Below, piece by piece: positions 30,917 to 39,612 of a stretch of 64,000 bases of DNA; position 1 is the first letter of the stretch, and every line of letters starts with the position of its first letter. Both the position numbers and the translations under genes were made by a program. The notes beneath the pieces were generated by a model. It saw only the letters and a program-made list of their open reading frames with translations, searched no databases and had not been told where the DNA came from. The stretch comes from Pleomorphomonas sp. JP5 (lineage in GTDB: Bacteria; Pseudomonadota; Alphaproteobacteria; Rhizobiales; Pleomorphomonadaceae): assembly GCF_023721815.1 (NCBI RefSeq), contig NZ_JAMDLI010000022.1:186001-250000 (forward strand), in the 5' to 3' direction.

Positions 30917-32116
30917 ATGCCGGATCACTTACCGGTGGTGGTGGTCGGGGCCGGAATAGCCGGCCTCACTTTGTCGTTGTGTCTTGCGCGAGCCGGCGTG
31001 CGGGTCATCGTGATCGACAAGGCGCAAGAGCTGAGAGAGGTGGGGGCGGGCCTCCAGCTTTCGCCCAACGCGTCATCGATTCTCTTTCATCTCGGTCTGG
31101 GCTCGGCGCTCGATGCCACCGGCATTCGTCCGGAGGCGGTGAGCATACGCGACGGAGCGAGCGGTCGCCTCATTGTGCGCATGCCGCTCGGAGAGGCGAT
31201 GGTCGAGCGCTACGGTGCGCCCTATATCGTCATCCACCGCGCCGACCTGCAGGGCACGTTGCTGGCCGCCGTCGAGCAGGAGCCAAGGGTCACGCTGCAT
31301 CTCGGCGTCCAGATCTCATCCATCGATGTGGATGCGGCCGGCGTCGTGATCGAAGGGATGGAAGCGGACCAGCCGGTTCGCTTTGAGGGAAGTGTTCTGG
31401 TCGGTGCCGACGGCGTCCGTTCAACTGTGCGCGAGACGGTCGTTGGCGGCGGTCCCGCCCGCTATACCGGGCGAACCGCCTGGCGAGCCACCTTCAAGGC
31501 GGAGGGCTTCTTCGCCCAGTCTTTCCGGCACAACGAGACGGGCCTTTGGCTCGGTCGCCATGCGCATCTCGTCCATTACGCCATCGATGCCGGGCGCGAG
31601 ATCAATCTCGTCGCCGCCATCGACGATGCCTGGAACGAGGATGGCTGGGATGTGTCGGGCGATCCAGCGCAGATCCAGGCGGCCTTCGAGGGATGGCCGG
31701 AACCGGCGAGAAAGCTGATCGCCATGCCGGATAGCTGGCGAAAGTGGGCGCTTTGCGAGGCGCCGCGCGATACGCCATGGACCAAGGGGCGGACAGTGCT
31801 GATCGGCGATGCCGTTCACGGCATGCCGCCCTTCGTGGCGCAGGGCGCGGCGATGGCGATCGAGGATGCGCGCGTCCTGGCCGGGGTGTTGGCGTCCGGC
31901 CTGGGCGATGACGTCGAAGACCGGCTTGGCGTCTTCGCCGAGGGACGCAAGGCGCGTACCGACAAGGTGGCGGCCGCCGCGCGGCGCAACGGCGTCATCT
32001 ATCATCTTGGCGGGGTGCCGGCGAAGGCGCGCAATCTCGGCATGCGCCTCATCGGCGCCGAGCGGCTGGCCGACAACATGGATTGGATTTACGGCTGGCG
32101 TCCGCTAGAAGGCTAG
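30917..32116 (+). CDS. FAD-dependent monooxygenase (salicylate-hydroxylase-like)
   Basis: The 399-residue flavoprotein has the FAD-binding GAGIAG at residues 11-16, the GADGVRSTVR motif that binds both FAD and NAD(P)H, and LIGDAVHGMPP contacting the FAD ribose. It is a group A aromatic-type hydroxylase by sequence; related proteins include UbiH-like and salicylate hydroxylases, so the substrate is open. ATG 30917 has AAGGA seven bases upstream. It follows the zinc-finger gene and is 21 bases before a transporter gene on the same strand. Confidence 0.88.
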   Translation: MPDHLPVVVVGAGIAGLTLSLCLARAGVRVIVIDKAQELREVGAGLQLSPNASSILFHLGLGSALDATGIRPEAVSIRDGASGRLIVRMPLGEAMVERYGAPYIVIHRADLQGTLLAAVEQEPRVTLHLGVQISSIDVDAAGVVIEGMEADQPVRFEGSVLVGADGVRSTVRETVVGGGPARYTGRTAWRATFKAEGFFAQSFRHNETGLWLGRHAHLVHYAIDAGREINLVAAIDDAWNEDGWDVSGDPAQIQAAFEGWPEPARKLIAMPDSWRKWALCEAPRDTPWTKGRTVLIGDAVHGMPPFVAQGAAMAIEDARVLAGVLASGLGDDVEDRLGVFAEGRKARTDKVAAAARRNGVIYHLGGVPAKARNLGMRLIGAERLADNMDWIYGWRPLEG

Positions 32117-32137
32117 GCCCTCTTTCGGACAGCCCAC

Positions 32138-33334
32138 ATGACATTGTTCTCCGACGACCGTTTCGACCGGCGCCGCGTTGCCGGCCTTGCCGCCGCGATC
32201 GGGGCGATCTCGGCGGTCGGTACCTCGCTTTCGCTTGGCATGCCGCTTCTGGCCGTCATCCTCGAGCAGCGTGGACACTCGAGCTCGGTGATCGGCCTCG
32301 TGACGACGGCCGCCGGCGTCGCTGCGATTCTCAGCACGCCCTTCGTGCCGGTGCTGACGCGCCGGTTCGGAGCAGCCTGGGTGTTGCTGATCGCCGTGGT
32401 GCTCGGCACGCTCACCTTCCCGCTTTTCTACGTCTTCGATTCGATCGTCGTGTGGTTCGTGCTGCGGTTCGTCTTCTCGCTCTGCCTCAACACGGCGTTC
32501 ATCGTCTCGGAGTTCTGGATCAACGCGCTGGCGCCGGCCGAGAAGCGCGGCTTCGTGATGGGCGTCTACGCCACCATCCTGTCCATAGGGTTCGCGGTGG
32601 GGCCGGCGATCCTGAGTCTCGTCGGTTCGGAGGGATGGCTGCCATTTGCCATCGGCACGGGCTTGATGGCCCTCTCGATCCTGCCGATCATTGCCGGCTT
32701 CCGGGCCGATCCGCCGATGCACGAGGGCAAGGGAGGAAATTTCCTGCACTTCCTCACCGTGGTGCCGCTCGCCACCTTCGCGGCGTTCACGGTTGGCGCG
32801 GTCGAATCGTCGGTGATGAGCTTCTCGCCGGTCTACGGACTTCGTCTCGGTTACAGCGAGCAGGTGGCGGCGCTGCTGGTGATGGCCGTGGCGGTCGGCA
32901 ATATCGTCGCCCAGTTGCCGCTCGGCATGCTGTCCGACCGCATGGATCGGCGACGCTTGCTTCTATACATCGCGCTGGGCGGCATCGCCTCGGCCTTGCT
33001 TGTTGCCGCCGTGTCGTCGAACATGCTCCTTCTGATGGTCACGATCGGCCTTTGGGGAGGGCTGGTGGCCGGTCTTTATGCCGTGGGGCTGACCCATTTG
33101 GGCGCGCGCCTGTCCGGAAGCGACCTCGCATCGGCCAACGCGGCGTTCATCTTCATGTACTCCGTCGGCATGCTTGCCGGGCCGGCGGCGACCGGGATCG
33201 GAATGGACGCCATGGGGCCGCAGGGGCTCGTCGTGGTGACGGCTCTTATCCTCGTTGGCTACGCCGTTTTTGCCTTTCGGCGCATCCGCAAGGTACCCGA
33301 ACCTGGCGTCGAAGGTTCGACAAGCTCATCTTGA
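32138..33334 (+). CDS. MFS transporter (YcaD-like)
   Basis: This 398-residue membrane protein has about twelve helices and the loop 2-3 signature PVLTRRFGAAW and loop 8-9 LPLGMLSDRMDRRRLLL typical of the major facilitator superfamily. The closest recognisable architecture is the YcaD group of uncharacterised exporters. The substrate is unknown. The start ATG 32138 follows the monooxygenase stop by 21 bases, so the two may be coexpressed. Confidence 0.85.
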   Translation: MTLFSDDRFDRRRVAGLAAAIGAISAVGTSLSLGMPLLAVILEQRGHSSSVIGLVTTAAGVAAILSTPFVPVLTRRFGAAWVLLIAVVLGTLTFPLFYVFDSIVVWFVLRFVFSLCLNTAFIVSEFWINALAPAEKRGFVMGVYATILSIGFAVGPAILSLVGSEGWLPFAIGTGLMALSILPIIAGFRADPPMHEGKGGNFLHFLTVVPLATFAAFTVGAVESSVMSFSPVYGLRLGYSEQVAALLVMAVAVGNIVAQLPLGMLSDRMDRRRLLLYIALGGIASALLVAAVSSNMLLLMVTIGLWGGLVAGLYAVGLTHLGARLSGSDLASANAAFIFMYSVGMLAGPAATGIGMDAMGPQGLVVVTALILVGYAVFAFRRIRKVPEPGVEGSTSSS

Positions 33335-33442
33335 CTTTCAGGCGCTTTCGACTAGGGTGCGCGCCGAACGAACGACGCTTCCCGCGTGGGGCGTCCAGCC
33401 GCTTTGGCTGTCACCGTCAACAAGCACAAGGAATCGGATGCC

Positions 33443-33610
33443 ATGGCCAAGGCAACGACCATCAAGATCCGGCTCGTCTCGACCGCCGACACCGGGTACT
33501 TCTACGTCACCAAGAAGAACTCCCGCACGATGACCGAGAAGATGACCAAGACCAAGTACGACCCGGTCGCGCGCAAGCACGTCGAGTTCAAGGAATCCAA
33601 GATCAAGTGA
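33443..33610 (+). CDS. rpmG: 50S ribosomal protein L33
   Basis: This 55-residue basic protein, starting [18 protein letters not shown] and containing [10 protein letters not shown], is a clear L33. It lacks the CxxC zinc motifs, so it is the zinc-independent type. The start ATG 33443 has AAGGAA at a good distance upstream. It appears to be a single-gene unit ended by a strong hairpin at 33668-33692. Confidence 0.97.
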   Translation: MAKATTIKIRLVSTADTGYFYVTKKNSRTMTEKMTKTKYDPVARKHVEFKESKIK

Positions 33611-33667
33611 TCCGGTTCGGCCGGATGCGCCGCAGGGCGCCCGGCCTGGACGGAAGATCCACGCAAG

Positions 33668-33692
33668 AGGCACCCGACCGGGTGCCTTTTTT
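33668..33692 (+). terminator. Rho-independent terminator of rpmG
   Basis: AGGCACCC and GGGTGCCT form a perfect 8-base-pair stem with loop GACC, followed by six T residues, 57 bases after the rpmG stop. Confidence 0.92.
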
Positions 33693-33796
33693 GCTTTGAG
33701 GCACAGGAAGGGAGTCGGCGTTGCCGATGCTGCTGCGGACATGTTTTGGCGTCGGGCTGCCTATAGTCCGCCGCCTGAGTTTCCAGGACGCCGCAG

Positions 33797-35041
33797 ATGA
33801 GTCCCTCCTATCGCTCTACCCCGATTGGCGCCTCCCAAGCGCGCCGGGCCACCGTTTTCGCTCTGGTCGCCGTATTTCTCGACGTGGTCGGTTTCGGCCT
33901 GATCATTCCCGTGTTGCCTCGTCTGATCGAAGAAGTCGGGCATACCGGGCTTGATGACGCCGCCCGGATTGGCGGCTGGCTGTTTGCCGTGTTCAGCCTG
34001 GCTCAGTTCGTGTTCGCACCGCTTGCCGGCGCCCTGTCCGATCGTCTGGGTCGTCGGCCGCTCTTGCTGTTGGCGATTTCCGGTCTTGCCGTCGACTATG
34101 TCGTTCAGGCTCTGGCGCCGACGATACTCTGGCTGTTCGTCGGCCGGCTGATCGCCGGTGTCTGCGGCTCCTCGCACGTCATTGCCGGTGCCTGCCTTGC
34201 CGACGTCAGCTCGCCCGAGAATCGCGCCCGCTCCTTTGGCCGGATGACGGCTGCCTTCGGTCTCGGCTTCGTGCTTGGGCCGGCGATCGGCGGGCTGCTC
34301 GGCGAGTTCGGAACCCGTGTGCCTTTTTGGTGCGCGGCTGTGTTGGCCGGCGTCAACTTCCTGTTCGGTGTCTTTGCGCTGCCGGAGACGCTTCCTCGCG
34401 AGAACCGCCGCGCCTTTCACTGGCGCGAAGCCAATCCGCTCGGTGTGCTTGCTGTCTTCGGCCGGTATGCCGGCGTTTTGCCTTACGCCTGGGTACTGAC
34501 GATCTTTTTCTTCGGCACCTCGATCTATGCGGCGATATGGCCGTTCTGGGGCATGGCGAAATTCGGCTGGCCCGGAACCACGGTCGGCCTGACGCTCGCC
34601 GCCTCCGGTCTCACCGTGGCGCTTCTGCAAGGTTTCGGTACAGGTCCGGCAGTGGCCCGCTGGGGTGAACAGCGGATGGCGGCGGTCGGCCTTGCCGGCG
34701 CGGCGGCGACCTGCATCGGGTTCGCCCTGTCGCCTACGACGGGGATCGTCGTCGTGATGCTGGTGCTCAACGCCGTGGAAGGCTTCGCGCATCCGATGCT
34801 GTCGGCGCTGATGTCGAAGGCCGTGCCGGAGGATACGCAGGGCGCATTGCAGGGCGGTATCTCCGCCCTGATGAACCTTGCCATGCTGGCCGGCGCGATC
34901 TTCTACACCCAAGCCTTCGGCTACTTCCTCTCGGAAGCCTCGCCGATCCGCAGCCCGGACGTGTCGTTCTTCATTGCCGCCGTTCTGATGCTGACTGCCC
35001 TCGGTCTGTTCCTGCGCCACTCGAAGCGGACGATCGGATAG
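33797..35041 (+). CDS. TetA-like MFS transporter
   Basis: The 414-residue, twelve-helix transporter resembles the TCR/Tet (class A-type) exporters: FGLIIPVLPRL in helix 1, the motif GALSDRLGRRPLLL in loop 2-3 and LGPAIGGLLGEFG (motif C) in helix 5. Chromosomal members of this group are often general drug or metabolite exporters, and tetracycline resistance should not be assumed. There is no adjacent tetR. It is convergent with eipB, 22 bases apart. Confidence 0.86.
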   Translation: MSPSYRSTPIGASQARRATVFALVAVFLDVVGFGLIIPVLPRLIEEVGHTGLDDAARIGGWLFAVFSLAQFVFAPLAGALSDRLGRRPLLLLAISGLAVDYVVQALAPTILWLFVGRLIAGVCGSSHVIAGACLADVSSPENRARSFGRMTAAFGLGFVLGPAIGGLLGEFGTRVPFWCAAVLAGVNFLFGVFALPETLPRENRRAFHWREANPLGVLAVFGRYAGVLPYAWVLTIFFFGTSIYAAIWPFWGMAKFGWPGTTVGLTLAASGLTVALLQGFGTGPAVARWGEQRMAAVGLAGAAATCIGFALSPTTGIVVVMLVLNAVEGFAHPMLSALMSKAVPEDTQGALQGGISALMNLAMLAGAIFYTQAFGYFLSEASPIRSPDVSFFIAAVLMLTALGLFLRHSKRTIG

Positions 35042-35063
35042 GCGTCACTCGCCCGTCTTCGGC

Positions 35064-36059
35064 TCAGGGGAGGCAGGCTCTGTCGGGGCCTTGTCGGCAG
35101 GGGGGCGTTTCGGTCTTTGCCGGTGTGTCGACCTTCGGCTGCTCGACCGAGGCGCCATCACTTTCCGGCTTGGCCGGAGGGGCCACGGCGGGTTCGTCCT
35201 TGGTCGGAGGCGTCGTGGCATCGGGCGCACTGGCGGATGGTGTCGTCGTCTTGGCGCAAGCCGTCTCGGGCAGCAGTTCCAGGTGGACGATCTTGCCGCT
35301 CAGGACGAAGTCGCCGTAGTCGAGGCGCATCTTTGAGGAAACGCCGTTCTCCCACAGATCGAATGAAATCGAATAGTCCGGCGGCTGGTCGCCACCGGCC
35401 TCGGTTCCGAAATAGGAAACCGTCACCGGCCAACGCCGGAAGTTGCCGATCGCCTTCTCGCTTTCGTCGGGCGGCGTGGTCCGGGGGGAGCCGATGACCG
35501 TCGACGTGTGGAACACGTGCTGGCCGCCGTCCGAGCCGTCGTAGATGTCGTCGGAGAAGACGGTTGTGCCCTTCTCGGCCTCGGCGATCGTCTTGATGAG
35601 CTGGGCGGTCGGGAACATCACCGGCTTGTCGATGGTGAACTCGGCGTCCTCGGTCAGCTTGAGCTTGACGTCGACCTTGTCGCCATCACGGACGGCTGCA
35701 CCGTTGACGTCCTCTGTCTGGACCTCGTTGACGAAGGTCTGCGAGCGGAAGTCGAAGCTTCGGCCGTCGCCGCTTTCGAAGTTCCGGTTGCGCAGGTCGG
35801 TGATCGCCGAGTTTCCCTCACTGTCGCCGGTTTCCAGGACGAAACGGAAGTTGACCGTATATCCCTGGCAAGCGTCACCGGTGAACTCGTAGACCATTCG
35901 TCCCTTCATGTTGACGGCGAAGTCGCTCATCTGGGTGTTGCTCTCGAGAGCAAGATCGTAGGCAACGCGGTGCGGCACCAGACCTCCGGCCAGCGCTGGC
36001 GCGGCCGACCCCGCAAAGACGCAGGCGATCGCCGCCGATCGGAAAAGCGAGTTCATCAT
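35064..36059 (-). CDS. eipB: EipB/DUF1849 periplasmic envelope-integrity protein
   Basis: A signal peptide (AIACVFAGSAAPALA) leads to a periplasmic beta-spiral protein of about 250 residues. Cys64 in GDACQGYTV and Cys268 in ETACAKTT match the disulfide-forming cysteines of Brucella EipB, a protein needed for cell-envelope integrity in Rhizobiales. A proline/threonine-rich C-terminal tail of about 60 residues is extra and ends with two more cysteines. Starts at 36059 or 36056 are equivalent, with GGGGA just upstream. The 331-residue frame continues open upstream to 36491 without coding character. Confidence 0.88.
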   Translation of the reverse strand: MMNSLFRSAAIACVFAGSAAPALAGGLVPHRVAYDLALESNTQMSDFAVNMKGRMVYEFTGDACQGYTVNFRFVLETGDSEGNSAITDLRNRNFESGDGRSFDFRSQTFVNEVQTEDVNGAAVRDGDKVDVKLKLTEDAEFTIDKPVMFPTAQLIKTIAEAEKGTTVFSDDIYDGSDGGQHVFHTSTVIGSPRTTPPDESEKAIGNFRRWPVTVSYFGTEAGGDQPPDYSISFDLWENGVSSKMRLDYGDFVLSGKIVHLELLPETACAKTTTPSASAPDATTPPTKDEPAVAPPAKPESDGASVEQPKVDTPAKTETPPCRQGPDRACLP

Positions 36060-36417
36060 GGGGATCCCCGACGTCTCAAAATGGCTTCGTTGAGTATCTG
36101 TATATGGAAAGGACTCGAAGGGTACCACGTATCCTGTTCGACAAGTCCCAACTCCAAAAGGCAGTCTCCAGGATAGCGGCGAGAGCGCACGCCTGCCGAA
36201 GCGGGACGATTGTTGCCTGAGTTGAGTGAACTGGCCGTTAAGGGGGGGGCTGAAAGCGGGCGCGTTTCCGACCTCCGCTTGCCGAGGGGCGAACGGCGAT
36301 ATGGGGACGCGTTCGGTCCGCTCAATCTCAGGTACAACCGGCACCTTGGTTCGACGAGTTGCGCCGACCGTCTCTATGGGGCATGACTCCACGCACTCAG
36401 AATGGAGGTTTCCGAAA
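36060..36417. other. Divergent intergenic region between eipB and ridA-like gene
   Basis: These 358 bases should carry both promoters. A run of eight G residues lies at 36242-36249. No hairpin or reading frame with coding character was seen. Confidence 0.4.
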
Positions 36418-36882
36418 ATGACCAGTTCCGTCGAATCCGCGCTCAATGGCCTTGGCTTGACGCTGCCGGAGGCGATTGCCCCCGTCGCCAACTATGTGCC
36501 TTACGTTCGCACCGGTAACCTGCTGTTCGTCTCCGGGCAGATTTCCAAGACGGCGGCCGGCGCGGCCGTCACCGGCAAGCTCGGGGTCGATGTCGACGTG
36601 GCTGGCGGTCAGAAGGCGGCCGAGCTTTGCGCCCTGAACATCCTGGCGCAGGTGAAGGCGGTTGTCGGCGATCTCGATCGCATCGCTCGCATCGTTCGCC
36701 TCAACGCCTTCGTCAATTCCGCTCCGGACTTCACCGATCAGCCGCAGGTCGTCAACGGAGCGTCAAATCTCTTCGCTAATGTGCTGGGCGAAAAGGGCAA
36801 GCACAGCCGCACAGCCGTCGGTGTCGCGGCCCTGCCGCTCGGCGTCGCGGTGGAGATCGACGCCATCATCGAGGTTTCCTGA
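36418..36882 (+). CDS. RidA-family protein lacking the catalytic arginine
   Basis: This 154-residue YjgF/YER057c/UK114-fold protein has GGAGG nine bases upstream of ATG 36418. Family landmarks include LLFVSGQISK, IVRLNAFVNSAPDF and VEIDAIIEV. The arginine used by RidA to hydrolyse enamine/imine intermediates (Arg105 of E. coli RidA, in VARLP) aligns with Ala138 in VAALP. It therefore belongs to a Rid subgroup without classic deaminase chemistry and its role is unknown. It is five bases from the next gene. Confidence 0.88.
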   Translation: MTSSVESALNGLGLTLPEAIAPVANYVPYVRTGNLLFVSGQISKTAAGAAVTGKLGVDVDVAGGQKAAELCALNILAQVKAVVGDLDRIARIVRLNAFVNSAPDFTDQPQVVNGASNLFANVLGEKGKHSRTAVGVAALPLGVAVEIDAIIEVS

Positions 36883-36887
36883 GACAA

Positions 36888-37643
36888 ATGACGGATTTTT
36901 CCTGGCTGTCCGCCCGCCCGATCGCCCATCGGGGGCTGCATGATTCGAAGGTCGGGCGTATCGAGAACACGCTCTCGGCATTCGACGCTGCCGCGCGGGC
37001 GGGGTTTCCTATGGAGATGGATGTCCATCTTTCCGCCGATGGCGTCGTCTACGTCTTCCATGATGACGTGCTCGACCGCCTGACCACCGGCGCGGGCCCG
37101 GTGGAAGGCCGGACGATGGCCGAGCTCAAGGCGATTCCCATGGTCGGCACCGAGGATCGGATCCCGACGCTGCGGGAGGTGCTCGATCTCGTGGGGGGAC
37201 GGACCGGTCTCGTCATCGAGATCAAAAGCTACTTCACCGAGCGGCAACGGGCCCTCGTTGAGGCGACGGCCCGCGAGCTTGCCACCTATGGCGGGCCGGT
37301 GGTGGTCGAATCCTTCGATCCGCGCCAGATTCAGGATCTTGCGGAGATCGCGCCAGAGCTGCCGCGCGGCATCGTCGCCGACGATGCGTCCAGCGCCAAG
37401 GACTACAACCAGTATCGCTTCGTCCGACAGGACGTACTGGCTACGCTGTCGCATCACTCCTGGTCGAAGTTCCAGTTCGTGAGCTACTGGGTCAAGCTTC
37501 TCGGCAATGATGTCAGCTGCCGTGTTCGCGACGAGTTGGCCCTGCCGATTACGGCATGGACGATCCGCAAATCGGAGGAGCGTCAAGCGGCGACGGATTT
37601 TGGCGCCCAACTGGTGTTCGAGGGATTCGATCCGGACGCCTGA
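36888..37643 (+). CDS. Glycerophosphodiester phosphodiesterase
   Basis: The 251-residue TIM-barrel enzyme hydrolyses glycerophosphodiesters released from phospholipids to glycerol-3-phosphate and an alcohol. Catalytic residues are visible: His14-Arg15 in AHRGLHD, Glu26-Asn27, Glu43 and Asp45 in MEMDVHL, and His58 in FHDD. There is no signal peptide, so it acts in the cytosol. It follows the Rid-like gene by five bases and is probably cotranscribed with it. Confidence 0.93.
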   Translation: MTDFSWLSARPIAHRGLHDSKVGRIENTLSAFDAAARAGFPMEMDVHLSADGVVYVFHDDVLDRLTTGAGPVEGRTMAELKAIPMVGTEDRIPTLREVLDLVGGRTGLVIEIKSYFTERQRALVEATARELATYGGPVVVESFDPRQIQDLAEIAPELPRGIVADDASSAKDYNQYRFVRQDVLATLSHHSWSKFQFVSYWVKLLGNDVSCRVRDELALPITAWTIRKSEERQAATDFGAQLVFEGFDPDA

Positions 37644-37661
37644 CGCTTTGCTTTCGTGGCT

Positions 37662-37686
37662 GGAGGCGCCTTTTGCTGGCGCCTCC
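37662..37686. terminator. Perfect stem-loop between convergent GDPD and qorB genes
   Basis: GGAGGCGCC, a seven-base loop, then GGCGCCTCC form a perfect 9-base-pair stem centred in the 50-base convergent gap. No long U tract follows on either strand, but placement favours a bidirectional terminator. Confidence 0.6.
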
Positions 37687-37693
37687 CTCCCGC

Positions 37694-38584
37694 TCATGCC
37701 GTCAGGGCAACCTTGTTGTCTTCGAAGAAACTGGCGAGCGTGCGCGGCTTGCGGCCGGTCAGTTCCTCAACGGCCTTGGACGTCCCGGACAGCAGGCCGG
37801 CGCTGTTGGTCGCGTCCATGGAAAGCGTCAGCTGGATCACGAAGTCCGGTACGCCTGCCGCTTTCATGCCGCTGGCCAGGGAATCAGGCGACAGTCGGAC
37901 CACGTCGATCGGCTTGCCAAGAATTCTCGAAGCCAGGCTGGCGACTTCCTCCGTGGTCAAGGCCTCGTCGCTCGTGATGTCGTAGATGGCCTTGTCGTCG
38001 GACCAGGCCAGCGTCAGAGCCGCGGCGGCGGCGCGGGCGCAATCCTCGTGGGCGACGCGGGTGACCCGAGTACCCGGCGTCTCGGAGGTGTACCAGGTGC
38101 CTTGCTTCAGGATCGCCGGCAGGCTCATGAACAGGTTCTCGTGGTACCAGTGATTGCGCAGGATGCGGTAGGGAAGGCCGCTGTCGAAGATGGCCGTCTC
38201 CGTGCCCGCGTGTTCGCCAGCGAAGAAAAGCGGGTGGTTTGCGCCATGCGGGTTCGGGGCGGAGGTGTAGACGATACCCTTGACGCCCGCATCCTTCGCG
38301 GCCGCAACCGCCGCCTTGTGTCCGGCGAGGCGGTTTCCGATCGCGTCCGTCGACACGATGAGCAGCCGATCGATACCGGTGAAGGCCGGGACGAGTGTTT
38401 CCGGCTTGCTGAAGTCGACAGCCTTCACTTCGACGCCACGCGCGGCCAGGTCGGCCAACTTGCTCGGCTCGCGGGTGCCGGCGACGAGACTGGAGGGTGC
38501 AACGCCGAACTCGTCGAGAAGGTGTTTGACGACGCTTCGGCCAAGTTTGCCGGCGGCGCCGGTGACCATCAGTTTCTCGCCCAT
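37694..38584 (-). CDS. qorB: NAD(P)H:quinone oxidoreductase QorB-like (NmrA/SDR fold)
   Basis: The 296-residue atypical short-chain dehydrogenase starts with the dinucleotide-binding TGAAGKLG at residues 8-15. It contains GIVYTSAPNPHGANHPL and YRILRNHWYHEN, characteristic of the QorB/YtfG group that reduces quinones with NAD(P)H. It lacks the classical YxxxK pair, as usual for NmrA-like proteins. The divergent HxlR regulator 121 bases away is the known arrangement for qor2-qorR, supporting a quinone or electrophile stress role. Confidence 0.85.
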   Translation of the reverse strand: MGEKLMVTGAAGKLGRSVVKHLLDEFGVAPSSLVAGTREPSKLADLAARGVEVKAVDFSKPETLVPAFTGIDRLLIVSTDAIGNRLAGHKAAVAAAKDAGVKGIVYTSAPNPHGANHPLFFAGEHAGTETAIFDSGLPYRILRNHWYHENLFMSLPAILKQGTWYTSETPGTRVTRVAHEDCARAAAAALTLAWSDDKAIYDITSDEALTTEEVASLASRILGKPIDVVRLSPDSLASGMKAAGVPDFVIQLTLSMDATNSAGLLSGTSKAVEELTGRKPRTLASFFEDNKVALTA

Positions 38585-38615
38585 GATTGCTCCTTGTTCC
38601 TGCGTGACTACATTG

Positions 38616-38628
38616 TCTCATTGTGAGA
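38616..38628. promoter_or_regulatory. Candidate HxlR operator
   Basis: TCTCA, three bases, then TGAGA form a perfect inverted repeat in the 120-base gap between the divergent qorB and HxlR genes, 32 bases upstream of the qorB start. HxlR proteins bind as dimers to such short palindromes. Confidence 0.45.
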
Positions 38629-38704
38629 TCAGGCCTAAGATAGAGCCCATATCCCAGCGGACAAGACGGCAGTTTGCCCTGCGTTAGTTACTTGGAGGGA
38701 ACCG

Positions 38705-39121
38705 GTGACGACGATGATTTCAGGCGAGGTCGACGCCATGCTCGACGGCTTTCAGCGCGCTCTCGGGGACGAGCCGAGTTTCGACAACTGCCCGGTCCGT
38801 GGGGTTCTCGACCGCATCGGCGACAAGTGGAGCACTCTGATGGTGCTGACGCTGGCGCTCAGGCCGCATCGCTTCGGCGAGCTGAAGCGCGCTATTCCCG
38901 ACATCTCCCAGCGCATGCTGACGCAGACGCTGCGCGATCTTCAGCGCGATGGCTACGTGGCGCGAAAAGTGTATCCGACCACCCCACCGGCGGTCGAGTA
39001 CAGGCTGACCGACCTCGGCCGGTCGTTGACGGTGCCGCTGGCCGGACTTGTCGACTGGGCGGTCAGGACGCGCGGCGAGATCGAGGCGGCGCGGGCCGCC
39101 TTCGACCGCGAGAACGTGTGA
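38705..39121 (+). CDS. HxlR-family transcriptional regulator
   Basis: This 138-residue winged-helix protein has the family core [36 protein letters not shown] and [12 protein letters not shown] single Cys29 in NCPVRGVL sits where QorR/HypR-type members sense oxidants or electrophiles. GTG 38705 has GGAGG six bases upstream; ATG 38714 is an alternative. Its position divergent from qorB suggests it represses that gene until quinone or disulfide stress. Confidence 0.9.
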   Translation: MTTMISGEVDAMLDGFQRALGDEPSFDNCPVRGVLDRIGDKWSTLMVLTLALRPHRFGELKRAIPDISQRMLTQTLRDLQRDGYVARKVYPTTPPAVEYRLTDLGRSLTVPLAGLVDWAVRTRGEIEAARAAFDRENV

Positions 39122-39130
39122 GGGTAGCGC

Positions 39131-39556
39131 TTACTCGGCCAAAGCGGCCTTGAGCTTCTCGGCCTGGCTGGCGAGCAGTGTTCCGTCAGCCATCTTGCCG
39201 GTATGCGGGCGGAGCGGCGTGCCGATGTAGCGCGGCACGACGTGGAAATGCAGGTGGAAGACGGTCTGGCCGGCCGGCGCCTCGTTATACTGCATGACGA
39301 CTGCGCCATCGGCCTCGAAGGCTTTCACGGCTGCCTTGGCGATCTTCTGTGTGACCTTGACGACTTTGGCGAGCACGTCCGGATCCACGTCCAGAATATT
39401 GCGCGCCGGCGTCTTGGGCAGAATCAGCGTGTGACCGTCCGACTGCGGCATGACATCCATGAAGGCGAGGGTGTCGTCGTCCTCGTAGACCTTGTACGAG
39501 GGAATATCGCCGCGCAGAATCTTGGCGAAGATGTTGTCGGCGTCATAAGCGGTCAT
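39131..39556 (-). CDS. HIT-family nucleotide hydrolase
   Basis: The 141-residue protein has the histidine triad HLHFHVVP at residues 101-108, with the middle His as nucleophile. It resembles HinT-type AMP-lysine or nucleoside phosphoramidate hydrolases. ATG 39556 gives the normal opening MTAYDADNIFAKI and has GGAG at good spacing. It follows the FemAB-like gene on the same strand by about 56 bases. Confidence 0.93.
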   Translation of the reverse strand: MTAYDADNIFAKILRGDIPSYKVYEDDDTLAFMDVMPQSDGHTLILPKTPARNILDVDPDVLAKVVKVTQKIAKAAVKAFEADGAVVMQYNEAPAGQTVFHLHFHVVPRYIGTPLRPHTGKMADGTLLASQAEKLKAALAE

Positions 39557-39612
39557 CATGCTCTCCCGGAAGGATTTGTCGGGGCGAAAAGTGGTCCCTC
39601 GCGTCCGGCCGG

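Noticed and set aside
33797-35041. Tetracycline-resistance gene
   Set aside because: The protein is Tet-like in family only; it lacks a tetR neighbour and lies in ordinary chromosomal context, so resistance cannot be claimed.
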